Shown: positions 7,993 to 11,224 of the stretch, in pieces
Layout of the letters: each line of letters starts with the position of its first letter
How positions within the stretch are numbered: the stretch's first letter is position 1
Assembly: GCA_026193155.1 (NCBI GenBank)
Contig: JAPHSI010000115.1
Location: 1-11,224, forward strand
Length of the DNA stretch: 11,224 bases
Reading direction: 5' to 3'
Origin: Sulfurimonadaceae bacterium
GTDB taxonomy: Bacteria > Campylobacterota > Campylobacteria > Campylobacterales > Sulfurimonadaceae
Notes under the pieces: model-generated
What the model was told of the DNA's origin: nothing
Databases searched by the model: none
Seen by the model: the letters and a program-made list of their open reading frames with translations, nothing else
Position numbers and translations under genes: made by a program

Positions 7993-8257
7993 TTAATGCC
8001 TCAGATACTTTTTGCATCTCTAAAATAAGTTCATCTTTTGTATTAAAAGACAATGTAGTTTTAATTTTTTCCTCCTGATTCAAAGGTGTGAAATCAAAAA
8101 CTAAAATATACCTCAGAACCTTTACTTTACCTTCATTTAGATCAGTCCATTCTAAGCTCATTTCAGCTACATCTCCATTTAACTCAACTACAGATGCAGG
8201 ATATAATCTTGTTAATTTACTTAAATCTACATCCCCCTCTTTAGTTTTATATATCAT
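7985..8257 (-). CDS. Small soluble protein of unknown family (90 aa)
   Basis: I do not recognise this protein. It has 90 residues, no signal peptide, no membrane segment and no cysteine. Charged and hydrophobic residues alternate in segments 22-36, 44-57 and 63-71, suggesting beta strands, followed by a probable helix at 73-88. The gene is credible because its ends fit the operon: its ATG overlaps the upstream membrane-protein gene by 11 bases, its stop overlaps the downstream PAS gene by 8 bases, and AAGGAAG lies 9 bases upstream of the ATG. Its placement between a small membrane protein and a PAS signalling protein suggests a cytoplasmic partner of one of them, but this is only context. Confidence 0.7.
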   Translation of the reverse strand: MIYKTKEGDVDLSKLTRLYPASVVELNGDVAEMSLEWTDLNEGKVKVLRYILVFDFTPLNQEEKIKTTLSFNTKDELILEMQKVSEALNG

Positions 8258-8507
8258 CTTTTATATCTTCCTTATTTAAACTTTTATACATCTCGCCTTT
8301 ATACATTTTTATAAATGCCAAAAATCCAAATGTAACTCCTAAGATTATTGATACTACGCCCCAGAAGTCTTCTCTTTCCCAAGCCATAATTATCCAACAG
8401 ACATCTGCTAAAAGATAAACTATAACTGATTCATATATTTTTCCGCGAAATGTTAAGAATGCCCCGATATTTAAAAGTATTCCGCCAACTAATGCATAAC
8501 TAATCAA
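8247..8507 (-). CDS. Small three-helix inner-membrane protein of unknown family (86 aa, TTG start)
   Basis: The 86-residue protein has three hydrophobic segments near 2-20, 25-43 and 48-67 and a charged C-terminal tail (YKSLNKEDIKDDI). Length and three-helix layout recall half-size transporters such as SemiSWEETs, but the PQ/PN motif of that family is not visible, so no assignment is made. The start is TTG at 8507, overlapping the MFS stop as TTGA; AAAGGAAG ends 4 bases before the TTG. The next ATG would remove much of the protein. It overlaps the next gene by 11 bases. It could be an accessory subunit of the neighbouring MFS pump, but no sequence evidence shows this. Confidence 0.7.
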   Translation of the reverse strand: MISYALVGGILLNIGAFLTFRGKIYESVIVYLLADVCWIIMAWEREDFWGVVSIILGVTFGFLAFIKMYKGEMYKSLNKEDIKDDI

Positions 8508-9709
8508 CTAACTTCCTTTATATTTTGAGTTTTTATAACCCATTTAAAATATACCCCACCAATAATAAATCCGATCCCTATTATAAAAGCGATGTTTTCT
8601 AATGAAAAACTATTTTCAGCCAAAACACCAGTAATATATGATGTAAATGCTGCTGAACTTAAAAATAACATATCGTTATAGGCAACAATTCTACCATAAT
8701 ACTTTTCATCTATATTTTTCTGTAATAAAGTATAAGTATATGACCACAGAGTAGTAGTAAAAAGTCCAACAAACAAACTTGCAATAATCGATAGATAAAA
8801 GTTGTGCATCATATATGCCCAAAACCATACAGCTATTGCCTGTGCTATAAATATATAAAATAAACCTTTATTATTTGTATATCTACTTAGCAGCATTGGA
8901 CCTATAACAAGTCCAAGTGCGCGAGATGCATGTAAAATTCCAAGTGCCAACGATGCAGCAATAATTGAAGCGTAGTATTTATCTACCATCAAAGCTACTA
9001 ATGCGTCAAATGCCGTAAGACCGATAAAAGCATGTACAAACATCAGGTGCATTGCATGTGGATACTTTTTTATATACTCAAAAGTATCCTTCATCATATC
9101 AAAAAGTTTCTCTTTTGTTTTAATAATTTCTATATTAATATCAAGAGTATATAGTAAAAAAAATCCTACTATAAACATCATAGTATCTAGTAAAAATGCA
9201 ACTTTTATACCTAGCAGATATACTACAAAACCACTTACAGCCATACCCAAAGTATAAGAAAACGACCATATAATCGAATGGAGTTCATTTGCATGTTGCA
9301 GCTTGCTTCCATGCAGAATTTTAGGCAATAAAGACATCTCAGTTGTAAAATAAAAACTTGCAGCTGCCATTTTTATAAATATTAAAATATATAAAAAATT
9401 CAAATCTGATACAGTATTTATAAAAATTAGCAAAAATGTAGAGACTATCTCAAAACTAATTAACGTCAGTAAAAGTTTTTTTGGTTTAACACTATCTATT
9501 ATCGAACCTGAAAGTGGTGCTTGTATAACTCCAGCTAAGAAATGAAGCATTGCAACAAATGCAACAACTTTAGCATCTACATTTAATTCTATAAGTAAAG
9601 TATATATTGCTACATTGCTAAACCATGCACCAAAATATGCTATTAATTGTATAGTTGATAATCTTCTAAAAACACTTTCTGTTTTTAATAGTTCTATATA
9701 TTGTTTCAT
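8504..9709 (-). CDS. Major facilitator superfamily exporter (MFS_3 / EntS-like type)
   Basis: From the ATG at 9709 the protein has 401 residues and about twelve membrane helices. The loop after helix 2 carries GSIIDSVKPKK (68-78), a version of MFS motif A (GxxxD-xx-GRK) with the Gly-Arg replaced. The sequence style resembles the MFS_3 / transmembrane-effector class that includes siderophore and macrolide exporters. The substrate is not predictable, and no siderophore biosynthesis gene lies nearby. An in-frame GTG at 9736 would add nine residues (MLFYANLAF); I prefer the ATG because MKQYIELLKTES is a natural cytoplasmic start, but neither start has a good Shine-Dalgarno. It is the first gene of the five-gene operon and diverges from flaG. 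No strong promoter was identified upstream; TTGCTA and TAATAA spaced by 17 bases in 9788-9816 is a weak candidate. Confidence 0.85.
   Translation of the reverse strand: MKQYIELLKTESVFRRLSTIQLIAYFGAWFSNVAIYTLLIELNVDAKVVAFVAMLHFLAGVIQAPLSGSIIDSVKPKKLLLTLISFEIVSTFLLIFINTVSDLNFLYILIFIKMAAASFYFTTEMSLLPKILHGSKLQHANELHSIIWSFSYTLGMAVSGFVVYLLGIKVAFLLDTMMFIVGFFLLYTLDINIEIIKTKEKLFDMMKDTFEYIKKYPHAMHLMFVHAFIGLTAFDALVALMVDKYYASIIAASLALGILHASRALGLVIGPMLLSRYTNNKGLFYIFIAQAIAVWFWAYMMHNFYLSIIASLFVGLFTTTLWSYTYTLLQKNIDEKYYGRIVAYNDMLFLSSAAFTSYITGVLAENSFSLENIAFIIGIGFIIGGVYFKWVIKTQNIKEVS
8512..8519 (-). promoter_or_regulatory. Ribosome binding site deciding the TTG start of the 86-aa membrane protein
   Basis: The minus strand reads AAAGGAAG-TTAG-TTG. 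The site lies within the last codons of the MFS gene, and the TTG overlaps the MFS stop codon (TTGA). This supports translational coupling and the unusual start codon. Confidence 0.65.
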
Positions 9710-9773
9710 AAATGCAAGATTAGCATAAAATAGCACAAATTTATTTAATGAAAAAAAAATTTTTTAATATTAT

Positions 9774-9800
9774 TAAAGTTTATTATTTATTAGTCGATAT
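9774..9800 (+). promoter_or_regulatory. Sigma-28 (FliA) flagellar promoter of flaG
   Basis: TAAAGTTT (9774-9781), an 11-base spacer, then GTCGATAT (9793-9800). The enterobacterial sigma-28 consensus is TAAAGTTT-N11-GCCGATAA, so the -35 is a perfect match and the -10 matches six of eight bases. It lies on the correct strand, 54 bases before the flaG ATG, giving a leader of roughly 45-50 bases. This is the late-flagellar gene class expected for flaG. Confidence 0.88.
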
Positions 9801-9854
9801 TGTCATTGATAGCAATATTTTTTGATATATTGAAGAACATATAAGGAGTACGTC

Positions 9855-10223
9855 ATGGATGGCATAGCAAATGTTGCAAGACAACAACAAGCGCAAGTAC
9901 AAACAAGTGATTCGCAAAATGATAGAGCAAGAGAGATACAAGCTCAATCTCAACCAAAAGATTTAGTTGAGGCTACGCAAGAGAAGTCTACTAAAATTGA
10001 TTCTAAAGAACAAGTGGAAAATTTAGTAAAAAAACTAAATGATGCATTAGCACCTATGAGAACTGATTTAAGTTTTGGTGTAGATATGGATGATATCTTT
10101 TATGTAGCTGTTAATGAAGCTAAAACGAACAAAATGATTAGAAGATTTCCAGCTGAACAAGCTCAAGATTTTTTACCGAAAATGAAAGAAGTTACAGGAA
10201 TGTTATTTGATACAAAAGGGTAA
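9855..10223 (+). CDS. flaG: Flagellar protein FlaG
   Basis: FlaG family proteins are flagellum-associated; in Campylobacter and other bacteria their loss alters filament length. The 122-residue protein has a Gln-rich, low-complexity N-terminal half (1-50) and a C-terminal FlaG domain (about 52-122). The domain carries LSFGVDMDDIFYVAVNEAKT (72-91), then NKMIRRFPAEQAQDFL (92-107), the counterpart of the family's T-x-EVIRQIPsEe motif, and ends with EVTGMLFDTKG. AAGGAG (9843-9848) lies 6 bases before the ATG. A sigma-28 promoter precedes it and an intrinsic terminator overlaps its end, so it is a single-gene unit. In many flagellated bacteria flaG is followed by fliD and fliS; here those genes are absent from the neighbourhood. 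Confidence 0.92.
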   Translation: MDGIANVARQQQAQVQTSDSQNDRAREIQAQSQPKDLVEATQEKSTKIDSKEQVENLVKKLNDALAPMRTDLSFGVDMDDIFYVAVNEAKTNKMIRRFPAEQAQDFLPKMKEVTGMLFDTKG

Positions 10224-10242
10224 GAAGGCTTACCCTTTTTTT
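10214..10242 (+). terminator. Intrinsic terminator of flaG, overlapping its stop codon
   Basis: An 11-base-pair perfect stem (10214-10224 with 10229-10239, core GGGTAAG / CTTACCC) closes a four-base AAGG loop and runs into a T tract (10236-10242). The flaG stop codon TAA (10221-10223) and the two preceding codons form the left arm. The left arm's A run gives only four U residues on the opposite strand, so it would be a poor terminator in reverse. Confidence 0.93.
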
Positions 10243-10306
10243 ACTTCTTAGCTTAAAGCATATACACTCTTATATCCTACTAACATTTTTTTAATATCTT
10301 TTATTG

Positions 10307-10312
10307 TATAAT
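10307..10312 (+). promoter_or_regulatory. Candidate -10 box of argG
   Basis: TATAAT preceded by TTG, 35 bases before the argG ATG and downstream of the flaG terminator. No clear -35 box is present; the upstream stretch is T-rich, as is usual for sigma-70 promoters in Campylobacterota. The predicted leader is about 30 bases, too short for a riboswitch, and no ARG-box operator was recognised. Confidence 0.65.
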
Positions 10313-10347
10313 CGCGTCAATTATTTTAATATTAAAGGTTTTTTTAT

Positions 10348-11224
10348 ATGAAAAAAGAGGTTAAAAAAGTCGTTTTAGCTTATTCTGGTGGGCTTGACAC
10401 TAGTATTATTTTGAAATGGTTGCAAGAAGAGTATAAGGCCGAAGTTATCACATTTACTGCGGATTTGGGTCAAGGTGAAGAAGTTGAACCAGCTCGTCAA
10501 AAAGCACTTGATAACGGTATTAAACCTGAAAATATTTTTATCCTTGATATTCAAGAAGAGTTTGTAAAAGATTACGTTTTCCCTATGTTTAGAGCAAATG
10601 CTATTTACGAAGGTGAATATCTTCTAGGTACATCAATCGCTAGACCGTTAATAGCAAAAAAACAAATTGAAATAGCAAAAAAAATGGATGCAGATGCAGT
10701 TAGTCACGGTGCAACCGGTAAAGGGAATGACCAAGTTAGATTTGAACTAGGATATCTTGGACTTAACCCTGATATTACTGTTATCGCTCCTTGGCGCGAA
10801 TGGGATTTAAACTCTAGAGAGAAACTTTTAGCATATGCAAGAGAGCACGGTATAAATATAGACCAAAAACATGTAGATGAAAACGGTAATCCTACGGTAA
10901 GTCCTTATTCGATGGATGCTAATTTACTTCATATATCTTATGAAGGACTACACTTAGAAAATCCTATGAATGAACCTGAAGCAAATATGTGGTTATGGAC
11001 TACATCGCCAGAAAAAGCACCTGATGAGGCTGAATATATAACTATAGGATATAAAAACGGTGACCCTATATCTATAAATGGTGAGGAGATGTCTCCTGCT
11101 ACAATATTAAGAACTCTTAATCAATATGGAAATAAACACGGTATCGGAAGAATCGATATTGTCGAGAACAGATATGTAGGAATGAAAGCTCGTGGTTGCT
11201 ATGAAACTCCGGGCGGTACCATTA
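10348..11224 (+). CDS. argG: Argininosuccinate synthase (5' part, cut by window edge)
   Basis: ArgG joins citrulline and aspartate with ATP to make argininosuccinate, the penultimate step of arginine synthesis. The first 292 residues are visible out of about 400 usual for the family, and the frame is open to the window end. The N-type ATP pyrophosphatase P-loop AYSGGLDTS lies at 11-19. TFTADLGQGEE (35-45), GTSIARPL (94-101), the citrulline/aspartate-binding HGATGKGNDQVRFE (120-133) and SPYSMDANLLHIS (185-197) are all intact. AAAGG lies 9 bases before the ATG, a modest Shine-Dalgarno. It has its own promoter and is separated from flaG by a terminator, so the two are not co-transcribed. Confidence 0.97.
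   Translation, partial: MKKEVKKVVLAYSGGLDTSIILKWLQEEYKAEVITFTADLGQGEEVEPARQKALDNGIKPENIFILDIQEEFVKDYVFPMFRANAIYEGEYLLGTSIARPLIAKKQIEIAKKMDADAVSHGATGKGNDQVRFELGYLGLNPDITVIAPWREWDLNSREKLLAYAREHGINIDQKHVDENGNPTVSPYSMDANLLHISYEGLHLENPMNEPEANMWLWTTSPEKAPDEAEYITIGYKNGDPISINGEEMSPATILRTLNQYGNKHGIGRIDIVENRYVGMKARGCYETPGGTI

Noticed and set aside
8088..8279. Plus-strand open frame opposite the 90-aa gene
   Set aside because: The minus-strand frame fits the operon with overlaps on both sides and a ribosome site; this one has neither.
9707..9736. GTG at 9736 as the start of the MFS gene
   Set aside because: It is possible, but adds a nine-residue extension without a Shine-Dalgarno; the ATG at 9709 gives a more typical N-terminus. 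The choice is not certain.
9750..9766. A9T6 tract as an intrinsic terminator
   Set aside because: It has no GC-containing stem and lies between divergent gene starts, where no transcript needs to end.
10243..10347. Riboswitch or arginine attenuator before argG
   Set aside because: The leader after the TATAAT box is only about 30 bases and has no structured element or recognisable operator.
1..11224. CRISPR array, defence island, prophage, insertion sequence or tRNA gene
   Set aside because: No regularly spaced repeats, transposase, integrase, nuclease-helicase sets or cloverleaf sequences were seen; nearly all of the sequence is accounted for by coherent genes of similar AT-rich composition.

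Overview
This AT-rich window looks like the chromosome of a Campylobacterota (epsilonproteobacterial) species, most likely a free-living sulfur-oxidising relative of Sulfurimonas. The evidence is the dense AT-rich coding, the ligA / small envelope gene / tlyA / ribF order (from memory, Campylobacter has a similar run), the RibF and TlyA sequence types, and the many overlapping genes. The genus is an inference. I see no tRNA, rRNA, CRISPR array, insertion sequence, prophage gene or recognisable defence system.

Layout. Positions 1-9709 carry ten genes, all on the minus strand; 9855-11224 carries two genes on the plus strand. Transcription therefore diverges from the short region 9710-9854. Reading the minus strand from its upstream end, the first block is an MFS exporter (8504-9709), a three-helix membrane protein (8247-8507), a small soluble protein of unknown family (7985-8257), a PAS plus degenerate GGDEF protein (7210-7992) and a MATE exporter (5878-7203). 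Neighbours overlap by 4, 11 and 8 bases or are 6 bases apart, so this is almost certainly one operon. A 69-base gap with a good TATAAT box follows. The second block is a membrane-anchored sensor with GGDEF and EAL domains (3730-5808), then after 41 bases ligA (1739-3688), an outer-membrane beta-barrel protein (1209-1742), tlyA (502-1209) and the 5' part of ribF (1-530). The last four overlap by 4, 1 and 29 bases.

On the plus strand, flaG (9855-10223) stands alone. It has a near-consensus sigma-28 (FliA) flagellar promoter and a strong intrinsic terminator whose stem contains its stop codon. argG (10348 onward, cut by the window end) has its own TATAAT promoter.

How the genes fit together. 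ligA, tlyA, ribF and argG are housekeeping genes for DNA joining, rRNA methylation, flavin cofactor synthesis and arginine synthesis. The accessory interest lies between 3730 and 10223. One protein has an intact EAL site but a broken GGDEF site, so it is probably a cyclic-di-GMP phosphodiesterase. A second, PAS-linked GGDEF-like protein has lost the catalytic motif but kept an RxxD I-site pattern, so it could be a cyclic-di-GMP receptor. The latter sits between two small uncharacterised genes and two export pumps. No known complete system matches this five-gene set. The proposal that it is a signal-controlled export or envelope module is inference from gene order.
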